Shown piece after piece: positions 43,592 to 52,113 of a stretch of 64,000 bases of DNA (positions are counted from its first letter, which is position 1; each line of letters starts with the position of its first letter). The position numbers and the translations under genes were made by a program. A model generated the notes under the pieces. That model was not told the origin of the DNA. It ran no database searches and saw only the letters and a program-made list of their open reading frames with translations. This DNA comes from a virus: positions 1 to 64,000 of IMG/VR virus record IMGVR_UViG_3300046002_008717; one strand, written 5' to 3'.

Positions 43592-45727
43592 TTATTTTAT
43601 TAAATGCTGAATTTGTTTTATAACACTTTCTCCCGTTATAGCTTTATGACATTCGAATTGTTTTTCCGTATTTTTATGCTCAGGACACCAATTCCAATCA
43701 CCTTTATCAAACTTAAAATCCGGATTATTCCAGCATCCGTGGCATACCGATTCATCTATAATTCTAGTACAATTACTAATAAACTCGTGATCTTTTTCAG
43801 TAAAATTTGAAATCATAACAACGTGTTTATTTAAAGCCCATGCTAACCAAGAAAGACCACTGGATAATCCTATAAAAAATTCGCTATGATGTATGCAATT
43901 CATAGTATTCGTAATTGATGTATCTTTTAATTGAGTTACGTTTTTTAAATTCCCCGGGGATTTCGAAATATTAATTATCTTATATCCTCTAGCTACTAGA
44001 TAATCAACTAATACTTGCCAACCGGTTTCATTATTCCATAATTTTAATCCTGCAGTTGATTCATTAGCAATCGTAATATATTTTTTGGCTGATGGATTTT
44101 TAAGCGGTATAAAATCAATTTTAGGTTTTATTTCTTTGAAATCTAATCCTAGTATATTTGTTGCTGTTTTCTGCAATGGTATAGTACTAGGTAAAACCGG
44201 TTCTTTTTTATCATCATAAAACCATCCGATTCTATACATAGCAAATAAATCATTTACTATTATGCTAGGATCAACGAATTCCAATTCAGGATATGATTTT
44301 TTAAATAATTTATTCCAGAAAGTTGATACTACAATATCACATTTATGCTTATTCTTAAATTCCAATACATATGGAATCCAGCATATAGTATCGCCCAAAG
44401 AACTAGATTCAAAAGATATAAATACTTTTTTATTTTCTAAATTCATAGAATATGAATATACCAATTCATTATTTTTATTTCTGATCTTAATTCTCCAATC
44501 TGTATAATATTCTCTTGAGAGTTTTGTCCACATATTTGGGGTCATTTCACAAGTATGATATAGCGTATTATCATCATAGAAATCTACAGTATATTTTTCA
44601 TCCACATTACCAATTATTTCAAAAAATGGATTATTAACGAAATGCATATTATATTTTAGAGGTGCAGATATAGAATTATAATTTAGATCTTTATTAAATA
44701 TATTTTTTTCTATTTGAGTATTTTCTATGTTAGCTATTAATAGATTTCTAGTATCTTCAGATGTATATTCTTTTTTTATTATATTAACAACAGAATACAT
44801 CTTTAACATTCTTTTACATATTATGCTCCAATCAAATTTAACTATATTTAGCTGCGTTTGATCCGCATAATATTTATAGTTATCAAGGATTTCTTTAATT
44901 GCTAATGTAACGGATTCAGTATTTCTTTCCACTATTATCATACCATTAATTTTCTGTGATCCCTCATATGTACCAACTACTGGTAATCCGCAAGCTACCG
45001 CTTCCAATAATGTTAAATTTGGATGTCCAGCTTCGAGTACAGATGGATGTAGAAAAATTGAGTGGCTTCGGTATAGTTCTAAAATATCATCCTCCACTAA
45101 ATTATTAGTAATCAATGTTAGTTTATCATATTCCAACAAATCTTTATGGTGTTCAAAAAATAATTTATTATTTTCAGGCCCAGCTATAGTTATTGGCAAA
45201 TCTAATTTTTTAGCTGCCTCTATTGCATATCTAAATCCTTTTCTATCAAATGATGAATCCCCGCCTATTCCATTATTTGCTATACATAATAACCTATGAT
45301 CATTTCTATATAATACAGAAGGATTAAAGTATCCGGTTTCTACCCCATGAGATAAATAGAAAAGTTTATCGGTTTCTTCAAAAAAATCTACAAGAAATTC
45401 TGCATGCGTGAAAGATATTACAGATCCCCGGATTGCTTCCAAATTTTGATCATATACAAATGTATTTTTACCGTAATATACAACATGATGATCATGCAGT
45501 GAAAATATATAAGGTATTCCTTTTTTTGCTGCTTCTATTGCTAAATTTGCAATATGTATATGTACTATATCAGTATTATTTATATCAACATCATTTAAAT
45601 ATTTAATGTCGCATTCGTTTCCTAATATTTTTAATTCCTTTGTATAATTCCATATAACTTTCTCTACTGCACCCCATCCATTCGGAGGAATTGATATCAT
45701 GCCTGGCGTTACCTGTGTTATTTTCAT
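43592..45727 (-). CDS. GT4 glycosyltransferase fused to a bacterial O-heptosyltransferase (TibC/Aah)-like domain
   Basis: 711 residues. Residues 1-~320 are a GT4-type transferase (VTPGMISIPPNGWGAVEK, HVVYYGK, E232-AGHPNLTLLE242-AVACGLPVV). Residues ~430-711 resemble the autotransporter O-heptosyltransferase (BAHT) family: SSSLGDTICWIPYVLEF, FIGLSSGLSWLAWAL and the signature C662-HG-C665-WNN...FDKGDWNW-C681-P...FE-C693-HKAIT, four cysteines that bind iron in TibC. Family knowledge: these enzymes O-glycosylate Ser residues of strand-loop-strand adhesins. It is the last gene of its minus-strand operon and adjoins the Ser/Thr-rich fibres. Donor unknown. Confidence 0.85.
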   Translation of the reverse strand: MKITQVTPGMISIPPNGWGAVEKVIWNYTKELKILGNECDIKYLNDVDINNTDIVHIHIANLAIEAAKKGIPYIFSLHDHHVVYYGKNTFVYDQNLEAIRGSVISFTHAEFLVDFFEETDKLFYLSHGVETGYFNPSVLYRNDHRLLCIANNGIGGDSSFDRKGFRYAIEAAKKLDLPITIAGPENNKLFFEHHKDLLEYDKLTLITNNLVEDDILELYRSHSIFLHPSVLEAGHPNLTLLEAVACGLPVVGTYEGSQKINGMIIVERNTESVTLAIKEILDNYKYYADQTQLNIVKFDWSIICKRMLKMYSVVNIIKKEYTSEDTRNLLIANIENTQIEKNIFNKDLNYNSISAPLKYNMHFVNNPFFEIIGNVDEKYTVDFYDDNTLYHTCEMTPNMWTKLSREYYTDWRIKIRNKNNELVYSYSMNLENKKVFISFESSSLGDTICWIPYVLEFKNKHKCDIVVSTFWNKLFKKSYPELEFVDPSIIVNDLFAMYRIGWFYDDKKEPVLPSTIPLQKTATNILGLDFKEIKPKIDFIPLKNPSAKKYITIANESTAGLKLWNNETGWQVLVDYLVARGYKIINISKSPGNLKNVTQLKDTSITNTMNCIHHSEFFIGLSSGLSWLAWALNKHVVMISNFTEKDHEFISNCTRIIDESVCHGCWNNPDFKFDKGDWNWCPEHKNTEKQFECHKAITGESVIKQIQHLIK

Positions 45728-45737
45728 TGTTAATTAT

Positions 45738-46730
45738 TTATGTAAATTGTATAATCCCATTTATTATGGATCTAGCATTTATGTCTTTATCTAGAGTATA
45801 TGTTTTTGTAATTTCGATTTCATTATTAGAATCATAAACACTAATATCCAATACGTCATTATTTATAGTAAAATTTCTATATGCCCAATAGTTACATATT
45901 ATTATTTGATCCTCTACTATAATATCATTTATTTTAATTACTAAGTGTTTATTTTCATTTGAATTATTATGATAATATAATACAGGAATAGATGGATCTT
46001 TTATATTATATAGCAATTCGACAATAAAGTTCTCGATCCTTAATATATTAATTTCGCTTTTTGCAAAATACTCGCTCGAATGTTCATCTATAATTAAAAA
46101 ATCGGATTCATATTTTTCTAATTTATCCAAAAATGCCAATTCTAATGTAAATTCCATTTGAGTATTATACCATTCATCTATATTAGTTGGGAGTTCAAAT
46201 ACTCTATTAAAATAAGATGGTGTTATACCAAAAAATTGGGTTTCATAAACTAATGAATTTTTACTTCTATCCCTAGTTTCTGTTGTAAAATTTTTAGGTT
46301 TAAAGAAAATACACTTTTTGTTATTTAATATCATTTCATCAAGAAGGGAATTTAATAATAATACGTCACTAGATTCAAATACATTATCATTTTCACTAAA
46401 ATATACAAAATCGTATTTTTTAATCTCTGAAAATTTAAAAGCATTATACATATTCTGACATATTGGCAACCCGTGGCTTTGATTATATACTTTTATAAAG
46501 AAAGCATCTAAGCTGCTCCAATAATACGGTGAAATATCTCGGGGTGTCAATGTTTGATTTTTATCAAAAATATAATAATCTATCATATTTTGTATTTCCG
46601 ATGACACCGGATAATGGCTAACCACCATTATATCAAATCCTATATTTTTTAAAGATAATATTTCTCTCTTTAATATATTCTCTTTCTTAGCTGTATTAGG
46701 ATATGCACCTATTACTATTAATTTTTTCAT
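45738..46730 (-). CDS. Glycosyltransferase-like protein with the shared VSHYPVS domain
   Basis: 330 residues. The N-terminal IVIGAYPNTAKKENILKREI and VVSHYPVSSEIQNMIDYYIF are shared with the C-terminal half of the protein at 50019-52004 (VSHYPVSLEIQKEVDYYIYD), and its layout resembles the N-terminal part of the gene at 46727. YFSENDNVF may be the metal site. The C-terminal ~90 residues look beta-rich and may be carbohydrate-binding. Specificity unknown. ATGA overlap with the upstream gene. Confidence 0.65.
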   Translation of the reverse strand: MKKLIVIGAYPNTAKKENILKREILSLKNIGFDIMVVSHYPVSSEIQNMIDYYIFDKNQTLTPRDISPYYWSSLDAFFIKVYNQSHGLPICQNMYNAFKFSEIKKYDFVYFSENDNVFESSDVLLLNSLLDEMILNNKKCIFFKPKNFTTETRDRSKNSLVYETQFFGITPSYFNRVFELPTNIDEWYNTQMEFTLELAFLDKLEKYESDFLIIDEHSSEYFAKSEINILRIENFIVELLYNIKDPSIPVLYYHNNSNENKHLVIKINDIIVEDQIIICNYWAYRNFTINNDVLDISVYDSNNEIEITKTYTLDKDINARSIINGIIQFT

Positions 46731-48448
46731 CCTTTATGAAAAGTTTTATATTCCTTATCTATCAATGAATATCCATCAGCCTGAGTGGTAATTCTATTTT
46801 TCAATATACCCATATTAGTTCCACCGAATATTATATTAAAAAATGTATCCATACAATCCCATTTAGCTAATCTAAGTTTTTCCAATAGAAATTCTCTAGA
46901 TTTTAAAGGAAACATTATACACTGTAATCCTATTATTTTATTAGTAATAAATAATAAATTCTGGCCTGGTATTTCTTTGATTATATCTGATTGCTCCCAC
47001 CTAAAATCAAGTGTTTTTGTATCACCAAATGAAAAATACGTAATACCTTCTCTGTTCACTATATCGCACACCTCGTTAACTTTAGCAATAAAATCCATCA
47101 TTTCCGTTTCTATTATACAATCTCCCTCACATACCATAAGAAAATCTAGATCCTTATCAAATTCTGACATTATGCCAATTTTAAATGATTCAAAACATCC
47201 ATAATGTGAAGGTGTTAATGCCTTTCCGTATTCTGGATCGCCTATGCTATATTTTTCCATCCTTACATTATGTGGTCTTAATGAAGTATGCAATGGCGGT
47301 AATGAAGTATATACTGGATTTTGGTGCAAAACGTATTCTATACCATAATCAATTACATTTTCTAATGACTTTCTTGAATGTATTTCCCTATCATCATTAT
47401 TCGTAGTCTGTAGATGTAATAATTTAATTTTATGCTTTCTTTTATTGGTATTTACTAAATAGCAAGCTTTTTTTAGCTTATCTATGTTAGAATTATCAAC
47501 TTTTAAAGTAAATTTATTTTTTTCAGTTTTTATGCTTAAATCGAAAAAACTTTTACCCAAATTATATGAATACCAATTATTACCTTTCACTTTTATATTA
47601 TCTTCCTTGCCGTTTATAGTAACTATGATATCATCACTAAATGATGCTGCTATATAAAGTTCAAATGTATTATTTTCCGGATTCCAGACAACAAAATAAT
47701 TTGTTAGATCTAATGTTGATATTAGATCTATAGTTTCCCTACTATTTTTAAATAGCGTTATTTTGCCATCATTATTTGCTATATTATCAACAACTACGAT
47801 TTTATCCGAATCTTTAGAAAAATATTCATAATAAAATGTTTCTAAACAAAGACCCTTTAAATGTGAAGTTCTATCGATCCAATCTCGCTTGGAAATAAAT
47901 TTAGGTATGGTTGATAGATAAAAATCTAAATTCATATAGAAATATAATGTTTGATAACCGTTGAATGAATTTAGACGTAAATCTTCGAAATAAGCTTTTT
48001 TATTTAATTCGACCATTGATTTATCAAACTCTATTAAAACCTCTATGTCACCATCATTTAAAATAGAATCACCTACAAAAAAATGTATATTATCGTATCC
48101 TAATTGTTTCAAATATATAAAATTCTTATCAAATTGTCTTATTATTGAATATGTTACATCAAATGTATTAATGCCCTTACCTACTAGTTTAAAATTTTTT
48201 GTTGTATATGTTTGGTTTGAAAAGATATTCATTTTTTTGCTATCCAATATTTCTTGGAATGTGATTATATCGTTTTCATTATTATACAGCGAAAATGTAC
48301 ATATTTCTTGTATGCGTTCATCTATAGGTACTAATGATGTATAAATAACATCTTTACCAGTCTTTTTTAATTGCGATATACAATCTAGTACTATATTAAC
48401 TTTTTCTTCAGTATCTGCCCAAAAATTAACTACTATACAATTTTTCAT
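46727..48448 (-). CDS. Two-domain glycosyltransferase, C-terminal GT25-like
   Basis: 573 residues. The N-terminal half (CIVVNFWADTEEKVNIVLD; SLVPIDERIQE; FFVGDSILNDGD) parallels the shared domain of the neighbouring genes. A beta linker precedes a C-terminal ~220-residue domain (IKLLHLQTTNNDDREIHSR; ALTPSHYGCFESFKIGIMSE; DFLMVCEGDC) whose order recalls GT25 (LPS or collagen galactosyltransferases, GCxxSH...ILEDD), here with a changed acidic motif. The GT25 match is tentative. ATGA overlap downstream. Confidence 0.6.
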   Translation of the reverse strand: MKNCIVVNFWADTEEKVNIVLDCISQLKKTGKDVIYTSLVPIDERIQEICTFSLYNNENDIITFQEILDSKKMNIFSNQTYTTKNFKLVGKGINTFDVTYSIIRQFDKNFIYLKQLGYDNIHFFVGDSILNDGDIEVLIEFDKSMVELNKKAYFEDLRLNSFNGYQTLYFYMNLDFYLSTIPKFISKRDWIDRTSHLKGLCLETFYYEYFSKDSDKIVVVDNIANNDGKITLFKNSRETIDLISTLDLTNYFVVWNPENNTFELYIAASFSDDIIVTINGKEDNIKVKGNNWYSYNLGKSFFDLSIKTEKNKFTLKVDNSNIDKLKKACYLVNTNKRKHKIKLLHLQTTNNDDREIHSRKSLENVIDYGIEYVLHQNPVYTSLPPLHTSLRPHNVRMEKYSIGDPEYGKALTPSHYGCFESFKIGIMSEFDKDLDFLMVCEGDCIIETEMMDFIAKVNEVCDIVNREGITYFSFGDTKTLDFRWEQSDIIKEIPGQNLLFITNKIIGLQCIMFPLKSREFLLEKLRLAKWDCMDTFFNIIFGGTNMGILKNRITTQADGYSLIDKEYKTFHKG

Positions 48449-48454
48449 TTTTTA

Positions 48455-48871
48455 TTAATGCTCTAAGTTATTTCTCATCGTTATACACTCATTTATAAAT
48501 CCATTTCTTTCATAAAAATTAACTCTATCAGGAAAACATGAAAGTATAACCTTATAGCAACCAAGATCTTTTGCTTTTTTTATTAATGCATCTAGTAATT
48601 TGCTACCTATATCGTTTCCTCTATATTTTTCTCTAATAGCGACATCCTCTATTAAACCTGCTATTCCCCCGTTACGTATTAATTTATTTTCTATGTGTAA
48701 AATGCCTGTTCCTATTATATCATTTTCATGTTCAACCACTAACATATGGTTATTATTGGATAGAAAGCTATTAAGTGTAAAATCGCTTATTTCTGAAATA
48801 GACCAAACCTCTTTATATGTTTCTAATAGCCCATTATCTATATCCTCTTTTTTAAAATCTCTAATTATCAT
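48455..48871 (-). CDS. GNA1-like glucosamine-6-phosphate N-acetyltransferase (GNAT)
   Basis: 138 residues, the length of GNA1. The GNAT motif A IEDVAIREKYRGNDIGSKLL and the following LGCYKVILSCFPDRVNFYER match eukaryote-type GNA1 ([35 protein letters not shown]), as does GTGILHIENKLI. Family knowledge: GNA1 acetylates glucosamine-6-phosphate on the way to UDP-GlcNAc. That would feed amino-sugar donors to the island. ATGA overlap with the aminotransferase gene. Activity on a different amino sugar is possible. Confidence 0.75.
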   Translation of the reverse strand: MIIRDFKKEDIDNGLLETYKEVWSISEISDFTLNSFLSNNNHMLVVEHENDIIGTGILHIENKLIRNGGIAGLIEDVAIREKYRGNDIGSKLLDALIKKAKDLGCYKVILSCFPDRVNFYERNGFINECITMRNNLEH

Positions 48872-50022
48872 ATGTATAATTTATATCCTTCTATTACTTT
48901 ATTAGCTACGTATTTTACCTCATCATCAGATAATTTCATATGCAAAGGTAATGATATTATTTCCTCGCTTATCCCATGTGAATATGGACAAGTTCCATAC
49001 CCATCGCTATACATTTTATAATGGGTATTATCTCTATAATGAACTCCTGGATATATGTTTTGTGTATTTAGATATTCCATGATTTTATTTCTATTTGGAA
49101 CTACAATCTGATATAAATGTCTAGATGAAACTATAGTTTCTTTACTAGTCTTTATAGATTTTATTGCAGTATTTTTAAAGAAATCATCATATAGTGAACA
49201 TATTTTTCGTCTTCTTATATTATCATCTTCCAGATATTTCAATCCAACTATTCCCATGGAAGCCATTATAGAATTTCCGTGATATTTATAACCAACATCA
49301 ACTAATTCATATTCCCATTTATAGCTTCCCTTATCATTGGTTCTTTGATACGTATCCTTGTCTATACCAAGCCAAGATAGTTTTCTTGCTACTGAATCAT
49401 AGTCATCATTTTTAAAACATATCATACCAGAATCAGCAGTTGGCAAATTCTTAACTGCTTGAAAGCTAAATATAGTAACGTCAGCATTATCACCTATATG
49501 AACAACATCCCCTTTATAATCTAATATTCTTGTCCCCGCCATATGTGCAGCATCCAGAATCAATTTGATCTTGTATTTTTTACATATATCTACAATTTTA
49601 GAATATTGCCCTGCATTTCCACCCATGCCTACAAATAAAACGGCTTTTGTTTTCTTTGTAATTCTTTTTTCTACTGATTCAGGATCCAAACATAAAAATT
49701 CATCCACATCAGCAAATATAGGTTTTAAATTCTCGTATAATATTGCATGATTGGTTGATATAAATGTTAATGGGGTTGTAATAATTTCATCACCATCTGA
49801 CCATTTATTAGCATCTTTCAATATCTTAACAGCCAGATGTAATCCGGAAGTATTAGAATTTAAAAAATGCGCATTTGGTAGATTTGTGTATTTTTTCCAA
49901 GCTTCCTCAAACTCTATAGTTTTATAACCTAATCCAGTCCATCCTTTATCTAAACATTCATTAATCTGTTCAGTAATTTCCTCGTTTCTAAAATAAGGAA
50001 CAAATAAATTTATATTATTCAT
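48868..50022 (-). CDS. DegT/DnrJ-family sugar aminotransferase
   Basis: 384 residues, typical of this PLP enzyme family. D157-AAH (pyridine-nitrogen contact), K191 in FSFQAV-K-NLPTADSGM (Schiff-base Lys), N55-S-N-T-S-G at the phosphate site, and GVHYRDNTHYKMY near the end. It makes an amino sugar nucleotide from a 3- or 4-keto sugar. The GMD product (island 1) is one possible source of keto sugar. ATGA overlaps on both sides. Confidence 0.9.
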   Translation of the reverse strand: MNNINLFVPYFRNEEITEQINECLDKGWTGLGYKTIEFEEAWKKYTNLPNAHFLNSNTSGLHLAVKILKDANKWSDGDEIITTPLTFISTNHAILYENLKPIFADVDEFLCLDPESVEKRITKKTKAVLFVGMGGNAGQYSKIVDICKKYKIKLILDAAHMAGTRILDYKGDVVHIGDNADVTIFSFQAVKNLPTADSGMICFKNDDYDSVARKLSWLGIDKDTYQRTNDKGSYKWEYELVDVGYKYHGNSIMASMGIVGLKYLEDDNIRRRKICSLYDDFFKNTAIKSIKTSKETIVSSRHLYQIVVPNRNKIMEYLNTQNIYPGVHYRDNTHYKMYSDGYGTCPYSHGISEEIISLPLHMKLSDDEVKYVANKVIEGYKLYI

Positions 50023-52004
50023 ATATTCTCTTTTAACATCCCATTATTATAATGATGAGATACTGTTTCATTATTTAGTTTATAATTTTCTTTTTTGTAT
50101 ACATTTTCTCCATCATAGAATAATACATTGATATCAATTGGTATATTTCTATATTCAATTTTTTTAACATATTCCCTAGTTTCTGATATTTTTATTCTTT
50201 CGTTAAATATTTTAATCTCATTCTCTAATATGGTAATTTCTAATTCCTTTTCATCTAAATTGTAAGTAAAAAAATAAAAAGCCCATATATTAGTCGAATC
50301 ATTTACCGGTATAAGCGAAAAATATTCAGAATTGGACGAAACTCCTAATCCAGAATTTGGAAGAATAGTTCTTTCGTCGTTATTGACGATCCAAAGTAAT
50401 TCTTCATCCTTTAAAATCCTCATGAAATAATCTTCTAAAAAATTCTGACATCCCAATTCAATACATAGGTTATTAAATATATCGCCATCTCTAATATCAC
50501 TAAATATTTCTAGAAAATAGTTGGTCCTAAATACCATCGATGTCGTTTCTATGCCTTCACCTAAATCCGTATTCATTTTGGATAAACAACATTTCCAATT
50601 ATTATCTAATTTATCAAAATACCCATTAATTAATTCAATATCAAGATCATTTAAAATCACATCATAGGTTACTGTCATAACTTTAGATATTCCTAATTGT
50701 TTAGCTAGCAGCATACCATTATAAAGATTTATAAAAGCAGCTAATGATTGATTCGGTTTCTTTGAGTTGTTTATATTAATTTCTGCTCTATACTTTTCAG
50801 TATTGCTATAGAATTTATTATAATATGAATTTGGAATCATCATATTATTTTTATCGTATATGTAATAATCTACCTCTTTTTGTATTTCCAACGAAACCGG
50901 GTAATGAGAAACCAATATAATTTTTCTATTTAGTTTTTTAAAACTATTGATGCAATCGAGAGTTAAATTTTTTCTTTTTATCGTATCAGGATACGTAGTT
51001 ATTATAATCCCCTCTGATTCTTCTATATTTTCGTATGAATCATTTATTTTTTCTGGTTTTATGATTCTTAATAAAATTTCAATATCTTTTTCAATATCAC
51101 CAGTTATGAAACTAATATTTTCATAATTATCATATTTACTACAATACACATCCAAATTATACATTAACATAGGTATTTTATACTCAAGAGCTTCCTTTAA
51201 TGCAATTGGATTCAATTCCTTATTATTTCGATCCCCTTTAGATGCAAAGAAAAATAAATCGCTTGCCTCTATGAACGAAGGTACATCCTTTCTTTCACCC
51301 CATAATATACAATTATCTGGTTTATCATCTAATAATGGCTTCCAGTAACTTTTGAAATTATCTGCTTGGTTTCCTAAAAAATGAAATTTTATTTTATATT
51401 CTTCCAATCTTCTTGCAATTTCAAACACATAGGATTGATTTTTTCTTTCCGTAAATAAACCTACATTCAATACGTGTTTATATGTGGGATCAAATTCTAA
51501 AATTCTTTGATTTTTTTGTTTATCCGGATTTTTATAATCTACTGGATATTCTACTATTTCATAAGGGATATCATATATCGAATATCTGAATCCATTAAAT
51601 GCACTTACGAATATAAATTTATCGGGAAAAAATCTTTTTGATGTTACAGGAAAACTCGAATCGTGAGTAGTTTCTAATATAGTATAGGATCTATCACTTT
51701 TATAAATTAATTTTGTTATATTATCATCCATGAAAAATTCTGGAAATTCCTCCATACTAATCACATCAGGCTTAAATTCATCAATTATATCTAGTAAGCG
51801 ATTCTTATTATCACCAAGTGAATGAAAATTGGATCCCAGTAATTTTTCTACTTGATTACGTTGTATAACAAAAGCAAAACCAAAAAAATCATATTCTACA
51901 CATTTTATAATATAGTTATCATTTAATAACTTTATTTTATTTAGAGTTACTTGAGGGGCACCTCCTGTACTAAGATGAGGAGTTATTACTAATATTTTTT
52001 TCAT
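50019..52004 (-). CDS. GT4 glycosyltransferase fused to the shared VSHYPVS domain
   Basis: 661 residues. Residues 1-~320 are GT-B/GT4 (VITPHLSTGGAPQVTLNKI, HVLNVGLFTERKNQ, FHFLGNQADNF, ELNPIALKEALEYKIPML). Residues ~335-661 carry the same domain as the genes at 45738 and 46727 (IIITTYPDTIKRKNLTLDCI; VSHYPVSLEIQKEVDYYIYD; MTVTYDVILNDLD). First gene of the minus-strand operon, transcribed away from the 52-kb divergent region. Specificity unknown. Confidence 0.75.
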   Translation of the reverse strand: MKKILVITPHLSTGGAPQVTLNKIKLLNDNYIIKCVEYDFFGFAFVIQRNQVEKLLGSNFHSLGDNKNRLLDIIDEFKPDVISMEEFPEFFMDDNITKLIYKSDRSYTILETTHDSSFPVTSKRFFPDKFIFVSAFNGFRYSIYDIPYEIVEYPVDYKNPDKQKNQRILEFDPTYKHVLNVGLFTERKNQSYVFEIARRLEEYKIKFHFLGNQADNFKSYWKPLLDDKPDNCILWGERKDVPSFIEASDLFFFASKGDRNNKELNPIALKEALEYKIPMLMYNLDVYCSKYDNYENISFITGDIEKDIEILLRIIKPEKINDSYENIEESEGIIITTYPDTIKRKNLTLDCINSFKKLNRKIILVSHYPVSLEIQKEVDYYIYDKNNMMIPNSYYNKFYSNTEKYRAEININNSKKPNQSLAAFINLYNGMLLAKQLGISKVMTVTYDVILNDLDIELINGYFDKLDNNWKCCLSKMNTDLGEGIETTSMVFRTNYFLEIFSDIRDGDIFNNLCIELGCQNFLEDYFMRILKDEELLWIVNNDERTILPNSGLGVSSNSEYFSLIPVNDSTNIWAFYFFTYNLDEKELEITILENEIKIFNERIKISETREYVKKIEYRNIPIDINVLFYDGENVYKKENYKLNNETVSHHYNNGMLKENI

Positions 52005-52082
52005 GTATCTATTATAATAAAGTTATTATACATTTTAATGGCATATTGTTTCTTATATTGGCAGGTAAAACTAGTTATATTA

Positions 52083-52095
52083 TATTTGATATATA
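52083..52095 (+). promoter_or_regulatory. TATTTGATATATA promoter-like motif (copy 3)
   Basis: TTGATATATA (52086-52095) ends 18 bases before the ATG of the structural gene at 52114, in the divergent gap to island 2. The gap (52005-52113) shows nothing else obvious. Confidence 0.5.
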
Positions 52096-52113
52096 AAAGA
52101 AAGTAGTAATTAA

